64,000 bases of DNA, from the NCBI RefSeq assembly GCF_913774235.1, contig NZ_CAJYDW010000006.1, positions 1 to 64,000 of the forward strand, written 5' to 3'. Below, one piece after another: positions 1 to 9,134 of the stretch. The notes beneath the pieces were generated by a model. That model did not search any database and was not told the origin of the DNA. It was given only the letters and a program-made list of their open reading frames with translations. A program made the position numbers and the translations under genes. Positions within the stretch are counted from its first letter, which is position 1. The number at the start of each line of letters is the position of its first letter. The DNA is from an uncultured Pseudomonas sp. (GTDB lineage: Bacteria; Pseudomonadota; Gammaproteobacteria; Pseudomonadales; Pseudomonadaceae).

Positions 1-259
1 TGGTGGACTGCTGCATGGCGCCTTCAGCGGTCTGCGACAGGGAGATACCGTCGTTGGCGTTGCGGGTCGCCTGGTTCAGACCGTTGATCTGGTTGGTCAG
101 ACGGTTGGAAATCTGCAGGCCGGCGGCATCGTCCTTGGCGCTGTTGATACGGCTACCGGTGGACAGGCGCTGCATGGAAGTGGCCAGGGAGCTGGACGCG
201 TTCTGCAGGTTACGCTGGGTGTTCAGAGACGGGATGTTGGTATTGACGGTAAGGGCCAT
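1..259 (-). CDS. fliC: Flagellin, N-terminal part (cut by window edge)
   Basis: This is the first 86 codons of flagellin, the filament subunit exported by the flagellar type III system. The product begins [18 protein letters not shown] and contains [20 protein letters not shown], the conserved D0/D1 helical region of bacterial flagellins. The ATG is preceded by GGAGGA at good spacing. The gene runs off the left edge, so the variable and C-terminal regions are not visible. A FliA-type promoter lies about 90 bases upstream. The adjacent pseudaminic acid genes suggest that this flagellin is O-glycosylated; this is inferred from context. Confidence 0.97.
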   Translation of the reverse strand, partial: MALTVNTNIPSLNTQRNLQNASSSLATSMQRLSTGSRINSAKDDAAGLQISNRLTNQINGLNQATRNANDGISLSQTAEGAMQQST

Positions 260-348
260 GGTGGCGTCCTCCAGTAGAACCTTGTGTGCCTGAGCATGCG
301 AGTGGGACCTGCTTGCTCAGGCGCCCCGGTAATTCGCATTCAAGTTAG

Positions 349-375
349 TTATCGGTGCTTATCGTCAAACCTTTA
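349..375 (-). promoter_or_regulatory. FliA (sigma-28) promoter of fliC
   Basis: On the minus strand TAAA is followed by 15 bases and then ACCGATAA, close to the consensus TAAA-N15-GCCGATAA. Transcription would start near 342 and leave a leader of roughly 80 bases before the flagellin ATG. FliA control of fliC is standard in Pseudomonas. Confidence 0.85.
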
Positions 376-545
376 GAATTTTTAGCGACTTTTTTCGCCA
401 GAAGCTTGACAGCAAGCGATCTTCCGATTCGTGCAAAAGGGTTATCGACCGGAGTGGCGATTTATTTAGCCCGCACGAGCCAATTTATGGGGCTTCCCGA
501 CGCCACGGCCTAGGGCGCACAGCCTTGAGCGGCTGGTGAAATGAA

Positions 546-568
546 AAGCGCCCGAAAGACGGGCGCTT
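546..568 (-). terminator. Rho-independent terminator of the pse/glycosyltransferase operon
   Basis: A perfect 9-bp stem (AAGCGCCCG / CGGGCGCTT) with a 5-base loop is followed on the minus strand by a short T run. It lies about 50 bases after the stop codon of the large glycosyltransferase gene and separates that operon from fliC. Confidence 0.85.
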
Positions 569-617
569 GGCAGGTGGCAGGCAGGCACGGGTGACAGCGC
601 GCCGTGCTGCAACGCGA

Positions 618-3600
618 TCAGTCGGGTAACCAGGCAGCTCGCCACGCCAGCAGGTTGTCCCCCTCCAGCATCCAGTCGCGATGAATAGCAGCGCGCAATT
701 CGGCTCCCAACGTCCGTGCGCCTTCTCGATCCGCCAGGTGCTCGCGAATGGCATCCAGCCAATCCTTGTACTTGTTGCGGACCAGGGTCACTGGCAGACC
801 ACAGCGGTACGGCTCGATATTGGTGGCCACGACGGGATAACCGCAGGCACCCAGTTCCAGTAGCCGGAGGTTGCTCTTGCACCGATTGAAGGAATTGATT
901 TCCAAGGGTGCGATGGCCAGATCCAGGTCCAAGCTCGCGAGCTTGGCCGGGAAGGCTTCGATTTCGACGCCCTGATGGAATTCATGCGGCGGCGCACCGG
1001 GCGGACTCATGCCGAGAAACACCCAGTCCACCTCCCCCGCCAGCTCTTTCATCACATCGACCACGATCCCGAGATCGCCTGCATGACTTGAACCTCCCGC
1101 CCAACCGACCCGGGGGCGCCCCTCTCGTCTTCCACTCTGCAGGTCCCCCCACCACGGCACAGGCAAGCGATTGGGTACGACACGGATGTCCGGATGGAGT
1201 CCGCGCATTTCCTCTGCCAAGGGCTCAGTGGATACCGTCAGACGATCCACGCTCGACAGCGCCTGGCGTATCGCCCGGGCGACCTGCGGTGGCTGGAAGG
1301 ATTCGCGATGGATGCTCTTGAGCGGGATATTCCCCAGCAGGTCGTCCAAGTCATAGACGAGAAAAGACGAGGTATTGCGCTTGAGCGACTGCAAGGCCTC
1401 CAGCTGGGAATCGGTGATCTGGCGCTGAACGACGATGCTGTCCGCCTGGATGCGAGCCTGATTGACGGGCTCAAGATAGCGCTCCTGATGGATACCATCG
1501 ACCAACAAGGCAGATCGCATCGCCTGAAACGGCTGGATCATCCGGTAGTGGCCACATCCCCAACGGTCGCCAGGTAGCACCTGGATAACGGGCAATGGTC
1601 GCCAGGACAGCGGACGCCACAAATTGTCGGCATCAAGCTCCATGGTGAAATCGGCCTGATCAAGTGCCAGGTTGGAGTTATACGCCGGATCGCTCCCGAG
1701 CACTGGCGACCAGCGCTGATAAAGCCGTGTTTCCGCACTCTTCAGCTCCGCATCGTCGAAGCCCTGCTGTGACTCCCAGCCGAGCCGCGCATAGGGTGTC
1801 CAGACCACCAGGTAGCCGGCCTGGCCGACTTGCAGACAGAACTCAACATCGGCGAATGGCTGAGTGGCGAAGGAACCGCAATCGGGGATGGCGCGGAATA
1901 CCTCCGCCCGCACCAGCAGGCAACGGCCGCTGACGGCACTGAAGTTCTGCACCACCTGCTGCCGGTAGAGATAACCCGCGCGATCGTCGGGTTCGCCCTG
2001 GAAGAGGCTGCTGGCCGGCCCGCGTAGCCCGAGGACCAGTCCGGCAATGGCCACCTTGCCTTCGCGATCCAGCAACTTGGCGCCGACCACGCCGACCTCC
2101 GGACGCCGCGCCTGGTTGACCAGCTCGTCCAACCAGGACGCCTTGATGCTCAGACAACCGGCACTGAGCCACAGCAGGTACTCGCCCTTGGCCGCCTGGG
2201 CCAGCGGCTGGGGCCCATCGGCAGGGATGACCCTCAGTTGCTCCAGGCCCAGTGTCACCAGTTCATCGAGCCAGAGACCTATATCGGGCGCGACGTTCGC
2301 CGGCCGGCCCACGAGGATCTCGTAATGCGGATAGGCGGTGCCGCCCAGGATGGATTCCAGGCAGCGGCCCAGTTCTTCCAGCGGTCCCTGGGCCTCGATC
2401 AGAATGGACACCAGCGGCTGGTGACCACTCAGGTACTGAATACGGCTCACGCATGGCAGGGCGCCCGCACCGACCTCTGCCGGCACGCCCAGGCGCGCCA
2501 GGTGCGCGCGGACGATGCCATGGGTCGCTGCCGGTTCGCATTGCTGCAGCCAGTCGGGAAAGGTCTGCGACGAGTGATGCAACACGTCCGGCAGATGGGC
2601 AATGGCCGTGACGCCATGACGCTCGACAACCTGCAGCAGCAGGTCCTGGACCAGTGCCACGCCAGGCGCAGGGACGCTGGCGGTGGATGCCAGCAACGCT
2701 TCGCGACTGATGGCCAGCAGCGGACCGGTATAGGGATAGCTACGCAGCAGATCCAGATTAAAGGCCGCTTTGAAGATCGGACATTCAGGACCACTGTCGG
2801 CGAGGTGATCTTCATCGACATAGCACGCATGCACATTCCCGGATACCAGAATGCGCTCGGCTAGCCGCAACAGAGCTTCAGGTTCGAGGCGATCACCCGC
2901 GGTGATTTTCAAGGACCAAGCCGCTTCGCTGTTCGCCAATGCCGCCTGCCAGCTCGCCAAGTCGGCAACAGACTGTTCCAACCGGACCGTCGTAAAAATC
3001 GGGTAATGCTGCTCTTTCAACGAAGACAGCGTCACCTCCGCCAGCGCTGCCTCGCCCACGATCAGCACGAGAAAATGCAGTTGCGCATCCTGAATTATCG
3101 CCTGGTGGTAAACATCAAGACGGGTGGGGCTCGAGCGTCTGGCTGCGAGCCAGTCGGTGTATTGAATGACCGGAGCCTCCTGAGCCGCAGCAGCGAAAGG
3201 CTGGGCGACAAAGGGCGCCACCTGCGAGGAAGCGTCCGTGGCGACGGGTGTCCCCTTGACGTAACGTCTGGACAAGTCGCCGGAATCCCTACCGGGTCGA
3301 GCGCGAATGAGAAACTGCAGACTGCACAGTTCGCCCACATCCTCTGGCTGCAAGTGTTGCAACGTCATGTTGCCGACCTGCAAGGTTACATCGTGCTTAT
3401 CCTTGTTTTCGTAATAAGCCTGAGCGACACGACCATCAAGGAGATAATTTAGCGTTTCAGTGTGATAACCCGTTTCATAGAGAAAGCGCCGAAATTCAGC
3501 CAGGGTGAAAAAGCGGATGTGGGTGACATCAAGCAGACCCGCCCCTTCATATTTCCAATAGCCTTGTGCCAGTTCCGACATCAGCCAAAGGTTACGGACG

Positions 3601-5309
3601 TTGGGAATCGAGATCACCAGTTGCGCATCAGGCGACAACAGGGGCTGCAAGGCCTTCATCACCGCCCATGGATTGTAGAGATGCTCCAGGACATCCCCCA
3701 GGATCACCCCATCCAGTGTTCCGGCTTCTATACCTTCAGCCTGGAGATCGAAGTCTTCGAACTTGCCGACCAGTACCCTGTCGAGCCGTTGCCCCGCGAT
3801 CTGCGCGGCGGACTCGTTGACTTCGATGCCCCAAACCCGCGAGTGAGGATGGCGCTGCTTGAATAGCCCACTGGTCGCCCCTGCTGCGCAACCCACGTCA
3901 AGCAGGAAACGGGGCGGCGTGGCGAACGCGCCGATCAGCTCTTCACGGGGCGCTTGATGGTAGGCAGCCTCGACATCGCTGACGCTCACATCCAGATGGG
4001 TCTGCCACACATAGGATTCGACAGCCGCCGCTCCAGCCATCATCTCCTGCATGAGTGCCGCGACTCGATCAGTCGCCAACCCATCGACACCCAGGTTGTA
4101 GTAGCCCGCGCGGGCCTGCATTTCGGCAACCATGGCGCGACGTCGCTCGTTGTCGCCAAGCAAGGAGGCCAACGCTGCGGCCAACTCCGACGGCTCGACC
4201 TCCAGAACCCCGGATGCCGCATCAAAACTCGGCCCAAGCAATACCCCAGGCTGGTTGACGAGATTGATGGCCGGTGTACCCGCCAACATGGCCTCTACGC
4301 TGTAGTTGGAGTCCATGGCGATCAGTACGTCAGCCGCCAGGAGCCACTCGCGGCCATTCTCACTCGTATGCAAATAGTGCGCGGCGTTCGCCCCCGACTC
4401 GGCGAGAAGCTCCTCAACACGCTGTGTCCCAAAGTGGGCATTGGCAGGACGATCCTTGATGACTGCCGCAAAGTCCCAACCTGCTCGACGCAGTTGTTCG
4501 CAGGCATCGATAAAGACCCGTAGCGTGTTGCCATACAGGTGCTCGTCACCGAGCGCAGTCAGATTGGCGGCCCAGGTGCTACCGAAGACGACGATCGGAC
4601 GATTGACGGGATAGCCATAGCGCTGACACAACATCTCGCGGGCCTGAGGCCGCTGACCGCGCCATTGCAGGTAACCGTCCCATGCCGGATTACCGGTTAC
4701 TCTGATGCGCTCCGAAGGTATACCTATGTCGAGATATCCTTCACAGCCTCGCTCTCCGTACACCGCCAAAACATCAGCCTTTAGATGGGCGTGGACGGTA
4801 TAGGGCTCGGACAGGGCCAGTGCGTGGGCGAGATGGAGACTAGGAATATTTTTTTGTACGGCCCAATTGACTACCGTTTTGGCGGAAGCCTGCATATCCT
4901 CGTTGACCACTACCAGCCCGATGGCATGCTGCTCTGCTGCACGATTCAGGGCGGCTGTCAGCAGGAGTACCGTCGGCAAATCAGCCTGAAGTGTTTCCAG
5001 GATGATCTTCGTCAAGCCCGGATGCGCCAAATCCCCCAACGCCTGCTGCAGGTGCTCGTGAGTGAGGCCGCTTTCCAGACTGCTCCAATCCAGTTCAGCG
5101 TTCTGCAGGACATGCCGTTGCTGCTCCGCATCCAGCAGCCCCACTAGGTCGACCACTGCAGAACCGGTTTCTGCCAGCGCTCGCTCGAGATCTGCGTCGA
5201 TCAAGGATGAAAGGGTGAAAACGGTCATTGGCCCTTGCGTTCTGACGAAACGAAGCAGGGCCTCGCGCTGGGCTCCCCACAGCAAACTGACGATTGCCTG
5301 GCGCATCAT
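618..5309 (-). CDS. Giant multi-module glycosyltransferase/methyltransferase, flagellin glycosylation
   Basis: The product has 1563 residues with at least five modules. Residues 110-425 resemble a GT-B or CDP-glycerol-transferase-like fold (VTGNPAWDGY near 204). Residues 465-620 are a SAM methyltransferase (LLDVGCAAG near 469, GDVLEHL near 538). Residues 745-955 are a GT2-like module with VDEDH near 831. Residues 965-1205 are a second GT2 module (QPLVSILIEA, VGVVGAKLL). Residues 1240-1563 are a GT4-like GT-B module ending in LRLLELGACGYPVVAT. In the second GT2 module the usual metal-binding Asp motif reads LWLSAGC, so it may be inactive. The ATG overlaps the preceding stop as ATGA. Position before fliC matches the fgtA-type flagellin glycosyltransferases of other pseudomonads. 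Donor and acceptor assignments are inferred. Confidence 0.85.
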   Translation of the reverse strand: MMRQAIVSLLWGAQREALLRFVRTQGPMTVFTLSSLIDADLERALAETGSAVVDLVGLLDAEQQRHVLQNAELDWSSLESGLTHEHLQQALGDLAHPGLTKIILETLQADLPTVLLLTAALNRAAEQHAIGLVVVNEDMQASAKTVVNWAVQKNIPSLHLAHALALSEPYTVHAHLKADVLAVYGERGCEGYLDIGIPSERIRVTGNPAWDGYLQWRGQRPQAREMLCQRYGYPVNRPIVVFGSTWAANLTALGDEHLYGNTLRVFIDACEQLRRAGWDFAAVIKDRPANAHFGTQRVEELLAESGANAAHYLHTSENGREWLLAADVLIAMDSNYSVEAMLAGTPAINLVNQPGVLLGPSFDAASGVLEVEPSELAAALASLLGDNERRRAMVAEMQARAGYYNLGVDGLATDRVAALMQEMMAGAAAVESYVWQTHLDVSVSDVEAAYHQAPREELIGAFATPPRFLLDVGCAAGATSGLFKQRHPHSRVWGIEVNESAAQIAGQRLDRVLVGKFEDFDLQAEGIEAGTLDGVILGDVLEHLYNPWAVMKALQPLLSPDAQLVISIPNVRNLWLMSELAQGYWKYEGAGLLDVTHIRFFTLAEFRRFLYETGYHTETLNYLLDGRVAQAYYENKDKHDVTLQVGNMTLQHLQPEDVGELCSLQFLIRARPGRDSGDLSRRYVKGTPVATDASSQVAPFVAQPFAAAAQEAPVIQYTDWLAARRSSPTRLDVYHQAIIQDAQLHFLVLIVGEAALAEVTLSSLKEQHYPIFTTVRLEQSVADLASWQAALANSEAAWSLKITAGDRLEPEALLRLAERILVSGNVHACYVDEDHLADSGPECPIFKAAFNLDLLRSYPYTGPLLAISREALLASTASVPAPGVALVQDLLLQVVERHGVTAIAHLPDVLHHSSQTFPDWLQQCEPAATHGIVRAHLARLGVPAEVGAGALPCVSRIQYLSGHQPLVSILIEAQGPLEELGRCLESILGGTAYPHYEILVGRPANVAPDIGLWLDELVTLGLEQLRVIPADGPQPLAQAAKGEYLLWLSAGCLSIKASWLDELVNQARRPEVGVVGAKLLDREGKVAIAGLVLGLRGPASSLFQGEPDDRAGYLYRQQVVQNFSAVSGRCLLVRAEVFRAIPDCGSFATQPFADVEFCLQVGQAGYLVVWTPYARLGWESQQGFDDAELKSAETRLYQRWSPVLGSDPAYNSNLALDQADFTMELDADNLWRPLSWRPLPVIQVLPGDRWGCGHYRMIQPFQAMRSALLVDGIHQERYLEPVNQARIQADSIVVQRQITDSQLEALQSLKRNTSSFLVYDLDDLLGNIPLKSIHRESFQPPQVARAIRQALSSVDRLTVSTEPLAEEMRGLHPDIRVVPNRLPVPWWGDLQSGRREGRPRVGWAGGSSHAGDLGIVVDVMKELAGEVDWVFLGMSPPGAPPHEFHQGVEIEAFPAKLASLDLDLAIAPLEINSFNRCKSNLRLLELGACGYPVVATNIEPYRCGLPVTLVRNKYKDWLDAIREHLADREGARTLGAELRAAIHRDWMLEGDNLLAWRAAWLPD

Positions 5310-6595
5310 GTTCTCACTCCGCTGAAGCAGCCATAGTGCTGCCTGAGCAACTGCTCAACCAGGTTGTATTGAGCACCGGCGGCTATTTCCCGTTGAAGCC
5401 CGGAAGGAACGCTAAGCCCATCGGCCCAATGGCGAGCGATGGAAAGCGCCTGCTGATCCATGTCCAAAGCGGACTGCCACTTGGTGAAAAGCGCTCTGAT
5501 ATCGGTCGGAAGCAGGGAAAACCAGTCCAATCCAGGCCAGTGCTCGGCAAAGCTCTTGAATACCTGAAACAGATAATGTTGGCACCGTAACGTGGGCAGT
5601 AGCACAGTCCAGGCCGCATGATAATCAGCAATGCTCAATGGCAGCTTTGCCACTAGCGAGGTATCGGCTTGCCCCTGCAAGCCTCGCTCGATTTCATTGA
5701 AGTCTTCAAGGAAAGCTTCGTTGGCTGCCGGATCATTACGTTTCTCCAGCACGACAAAGAGTCGTCCAGCCATCGAGGGTGCCAGGTGTTCGATCAGCGC
5801 CTGCTCGATAAACAGATTGAGCTGAAAAAGCGCAGAATCCTTGGCGATCCAACTTTGCAACCGTTGCCATCTGCGGTTCAGCTCAAGTGAACGCCATAAT
5901 TTCCAGTTGACATTTCCTGCTGACAAAAACGCCCCATACGGATGAATACCACGGACACACAGCTGCTGATCCGTTGCGAGCTCGACTATCTCGTCGGCAG
6001 TGACCCGCATATTGAAATGCATGAAGTCGTTAGGGTCTGAGCTTCGCGTCAGGGGCTCCGGCCACGAAGCCCGATCCTGACCGAATGCATAATGAGCGTT
6101 GGCCAAGGAGTGTATATCGAACAGGATTCGCCCCCCCGGCCGCACGACCCTCAGCCAATCCATCAGGGCTTCACGCCAATTGGGAAAATGCACCAGGACG
6201 TTTAGAGCGACCACGGTGTCGGCACTGCCGTCAGTGCAGGGTAGCGCCAATAGGTCGCCCTGCCGAAGATCGAGGGGCAGTTCCTCGGCCAGACGACGCG
6301 TTTCGTCCAGCATCGCCTGGGAGCTATCCACCCCGGTCACCTGGTAACCGTCGCGCGCCAGAGCGATGGCCGCCCGGCCCGTACCCGTTCCCACATCGAC
6401 GACCTGCTTTCCGCTGGCGTTTCGCCGAATCAGGTCGATCTCCAGCAAATGCTTGAGTTGATTGGTGCCGCTATTTTCGACCATTCGCTGCGAGTACCAG
6501 GAAACCATCCCTGGGTCAGTCCACGCGTGGGTTTTCCAGTTGATCAGGGCAGCGTGCGGGGTATGGCCGGCAGCCTGGGTAGTGTTAGCACTCAT
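5306..6595 (-). CDS. SAM-dependent methyltransferase with long C-terminal extension
   Basis: A 429-residue protein. Residues 60-165 form a class I methyltransferase domain: motif I VVDVGTGTG at 65-73, an acidic residue at D90 and the post-motif VVRPGGRILFDIH. The following 260 residues contain no domain I recognise. The chosen ATG gives an ATGA overlap with the pseI stop, and the 3' end overlaps the large glycosyltransferase start in the same way. The shared operon suggests it modifies the glycan or the nucleotide sugar, for example by O- or N-methylation; the substrate is unknown. A start five codons earlier is possible. Confidence 0.8.
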   Translation of the reverse strand: MSANTTQAAGHTPHAALINWKTHAWTDPGMVSWYSQRMVENSGTNQLKHLLEIDLIRRNASGKQVVDVGTGTGRAAIALARDGYQVTGVDSSQAMLDETRRLAEELPLDLRQGDLLALPCTDGSADTVVALNVLVHFPNWREALMDWLRVVRPGGRILFDIHSLANAHYAFGQDRASWPEPLTRSSDPNDFMHFNMRVTADEIVELATDQQLCVRGIHPYGAFLSAGNVNWKLWRSLELNRRWQRLQSWIAKDSALFQLNLFIEQALIEHLAPSMAGRLFVVLEKRNDPAANEAFLEDFNEIERGLQGQADTSLVAKLPLSIADYHAAWTVLLPTLRCQHYLFQVFKSFAEHWPGLDWFSLLPTDIRALFTKWQSALDMDQQALSIARHWADGLSVPSGLQREIAAGAQYNLVEQLLRQHYGCFSGVRT

Positions 6596-7644
6596 TGCAG
6601 CAAGCTCCAAGCAAGAGGGGTACCACGAGGAATGGCCTGCCGCGCTCGCCGGCCTATCACCTCGTCTAGATGAGCGGGGGCGAGCCCGAGTCCTGGACGT
6701 ATCGACCTGACGTGCCCGGGCGTAAGGATCTCGCCTGCCCCGAGATCCTTCACCACGTATAGCGAACGACGAAACTGCAGCGATGGTCGCTCGGCCGCCT
6801 GAACGCCATAACGGATTCCGCCCAATGCCTGCCAGGCCCGTTCGGTCTCGGTAACCAAGCTACGAAGTTCATCGGGCTCCAGGGAGAAGGCCGCATCGAC
6901 ACCACCGTCAGCACGATCCAGGGTGAAGTGCTTCTCGATGACCGTCGCCCCGAGCGCAACCGCGGCGACGGCCGCACCGATACCGCCGGTATGATCGGAA
7001 AGCCCTACCTCGCAGCCGAACAGCTCTTGCAGATGCGGCAGGGTACGCAAATGGCTATCAGCGGCAGAGGCCGGGTAGGTGCTGGTGCACTTGAGTAACA
7101 CCAGGTCTTGGCATCCAGCCTGACGGGCCGTGGTGACGGCGGCATCCAATTCCGCGATTGACGCCATACCGGTGGAAATGATCATCGGCTTGCCCGTAGC
7201 GGCTACCCGAGCGATCAGCGGGAGATCGGTATTTTCGAAGCTGGCAATCTTGTAGGCCGGTACCGAAAGACGCTCGAGAAAATCGACGGCGCTGGCATCG
7301 AAGGGCGTGGAAAACGCCAGCAACCCGAGTTCCGCCGCGCGTGCGAACAAGGGTTCATGCCACTCCCAGGGCGTGTAGGCCTGCTCGTACAGGCGATACA
7401 GAGAAGTGCCCTGCCAAAGACTATTCGGATCGGAGACGTGGAACTCCCCTTCGTCCAGATCCAGCGTCATGGTGTCGGCCGTGTAGGTCTGCAGCTTGAT
7501 GGCATGAGCACCCGCGGCAGCGGCTGCCTCGACGATGGCGAACGCACGCTCCAGAGATTGGTTATGGTTGCCGCTCATTTCGGCAATTATGAAGGGGGGA
7601 GCTTCACGACCGATTAGCCGCTCGCCGATACGAAATTCACTCAT
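6592..7644 (-). CDS. pseI: Pseudaminic acid synthase PseI
   Basis: A 350-residue NeuB-family enzyme. It condenses 2,4-diacetamido-2,4,6-trideoxy-L-altrose with phosphoenolpyruvate to give pseudaminic acid in the cytoplasm. Visible features are an N-terminal NeuB TIM barrel (FIIAEMSGNHNQ near 18, LSDHTGGIGA and ATVIEKHFTLDR in the second half) and a C-terminal SAF/antifreeze-like domain (about 285-350, ending IPRGTPLAWSLLQ). Its start overlaps the pseG-pseH stop by four bases and its stop overlaps the methyltransferase start by four. PseI rather than NeuB is chosen because the whole Pse pathway surrounds it. Confidence 0.95.
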   Translation of the reverse strand: MSEFRIGERLIGREAPPFIIAEMSGNHNQSLERAFAIVEAAAAAGAHAIKLQTYTADTMTLDLDEGEFHVSDPNSLWQGTSLYRLYEQAYTPWEWHEPLFARAAELGLLAFSTPFDASAVDFLERLSVPAYKIASFENTDLPLIARVAATGKPMIISTGMASIAELDAAVTTARQAGCQDLVLLKCTSTYPASAADSHLRTLPHLQELFGCEVGLSDHTGGIGAAVAAVALGATVIEKHFTLDRADGGVDAAFSLEPDELRSLVTETERAWQALGGIRYGVQAAERPSLQFRRSLYVVKDLGAGEILTPGHVRSIRPGLGLAPAHLDEVIGRRARQAIPRGTPLAWSLLQ

Positions 7645-9134
7645 CGACAGTCTCCCCGCAAAGGACGGTAGAGTTGATGAAGGCGCGGCTGATAGCCGGC
7701 CTGTTGAAAGAGTCGTAGCGAGGCAGGATTGTCGTTACGCACTCGCGCCTCGATCTCTTCGATTTCCCACCCATGGTTGGCGAGATAGTCTTCTCCGGTC
7801 TGCAATAGCAGCATTCCCCATCCTGCACCCAGCCGCTCCTCCAGGAGATAGAGCGAGACCTCCGCGATCTTTGCGGAGCGTCGCTGGAAACGGATAACCC
7901 CAACAGGGGCGTCGAGAACGGACGCTATCAATAGCAAGTGTCCTACGGTGTCGGCCAGGGTTCGGGTCAGCCAGCCAAGATGGTCATCCCAGGAGAGCGG
8001 GTTCGTGTTCAAGGAGGCTCGACGAACCACCTCGGCATTACGTCCATCGTAGAGCAGCCGGGCATCATCTGCAGTGGCCGGACGCAGTCGAAGATCCTGG
8101 CCGAGCATGGCCGTGGTCACGCGGATGGTTCCCCGCCCGTCCACCAGCGCCTTTGATTGCGCGGCGAGACTGCGCCGCAGCTCAGTGCTCAGCAGAAGCG
8201 TACGTACGGCCGCACGATAATCGGCAACCTCGAGCGTTTCGGCCTCGCCGAGATACAGATGAGCGCCGCGCTCCGCCAGCGCCGCGGCATTGCCCTGCTG
8301 GTTCGGCGCGAGAGCCACACAGAGAGTCGGTCGCCCCAGGGCGGCACGCTCCCAGGTACTACTGCCTCCTGCCCCAATACAGAGATCGGCAGCGGCCATG
8401 AGCGCCGCGAAATCCTCTACATGTCGCTGTAAATGCCAGTGCGAATGCTTCGCCGTGAGCTGTTGAAGTCTGTCGAACGCCGGGTTGGCCGAGCCAGCGA
8501 CGATATCGACCTGCAACGTTGGAAAGTCGGCCAATGCCTCCAGGACCTTAAACGTCTCACCCTTGGCATCCACGCCACCGAAGTTCACCAGTACCCGCTC
8601 GACCGTCGATCTCAGGGGTGTTTCCCTTCCCATGAATGCCGGCCGCAGCAATGCGAATCGCGGTCCGAACAATGTCCGCCCGGTTTCGATCGAAGCCATT
8701 TCCGGTCGCGTGAAGGCAGTGAAATTCTGATCCAGCAGCAGATCCACCGCGTGCCGACGTTGTGGCAAGTCGTCTATCGCCAGGACGCGCCTCGCGCGAT
8801 TCCTGATCGCACGTTCCCAGTCCTCCCCCAGGCCGTAGTGATCCACCACACACCAATCGAAATCGAGTTCGTCGGGCAAGACCCGTAGCAGACAGTCCAT
8901 GTCCTCTGCCCAGGGCAATGGTGATTCGGGATCGTCACGTTGATCCAGAACCGAGAGCCCATGTACCGGATAGCCACGCGACTCGATCTCCGCGAGTGCA
9001 TGGCCAGGCTCCAGGCGACAGGCGAAATGTACCGCGCAGCCCATCGTCGCGAGCGCGTCCGCCAGCGTAAGACAACGCATGACATGGCCGGTACCGATTC
9101 GCAGCGAAGCATCGGCCCTGATCAGGATACGCAT
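7641..9134 (-). CDS. pseG: Bifunctional PseG-PseH: UDP-sugar hydrolase fused to N-acetyltransferase
   Basis: A 497-residue fusion. Residues 1-345 are PseG, the GT-B-like hydrolase that releases UDP from UDP-2,4-diacetamido-2,4,6-trideoxy-L-altrose: RADASLRIGTGHVMRC with His17, and GAGGSSTWERAALG near 255. Residues 347-497 are a GNAT acetyltransferase equivalent to PseH: LRLRPATADDARLLYDGRN, the acetyl-CoA loop region around LGAGWG at 435-440, and NDNPASLRLFQQAGY. In the pathway PseH makes the substrate of PseG, so the fusion joins consecutive steps. The reading frame is continuous and no separate pseH is present. The start overlaps the end of pseF by 13 bases. Confidence 0.93.
   Translation of the reverse strand: MRILIRADASLRIGTGHVMRCLTLADALATMGCAVHFACRLEPGHALAEIESRGYPVHGLSVLDQRDDPESPLPWAEDMDCLLRVLPDELDFDWCVVDHYGLGEDWERAIRNRARRVLAIDDLPQRRHAVDLLLDQNFTAFTRPEMASIETGRTLFGPRFALLRPAFMGRETPLRSTVERVLVNFGGVDAKGETFKVLEALADFPTLQVDIVAGSANPAFDRLQQLTAKHSHWHLQRHVEDFAALMAAADLCIGAGGSSTWERAALGRPTLCVALAPNQQGNAAALAERGAHLYLGEAETLEVADYRAAVRTLLLSTELRRSLAAQSKALVDGRGTIRVTTAMLGQDLRLRPATADDARLLYDGRNAEVVRRASLNTNPLSWDDHLGWLTRTLADTVGHLLLIASVLDAPVGVIRFQRRSAKIAEVSLYLLEERLGAGWGMLLLQTGEDYLANHGWEIEEIEARVRNDNPASLRLFQQAGYQPRLHQLYRPLRGDCR

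Larger units (their letters stand above)
260..617. other. Intergenic region between fliC and the glycosyltransferase gene
   Basis: These 358 bases hold the fliC leader, the FliA promoter and the terminator of the upstream operon. The stretch around 360-440 is AT-richer than its surroundings. I see no further gene. Confidence 0.8.
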
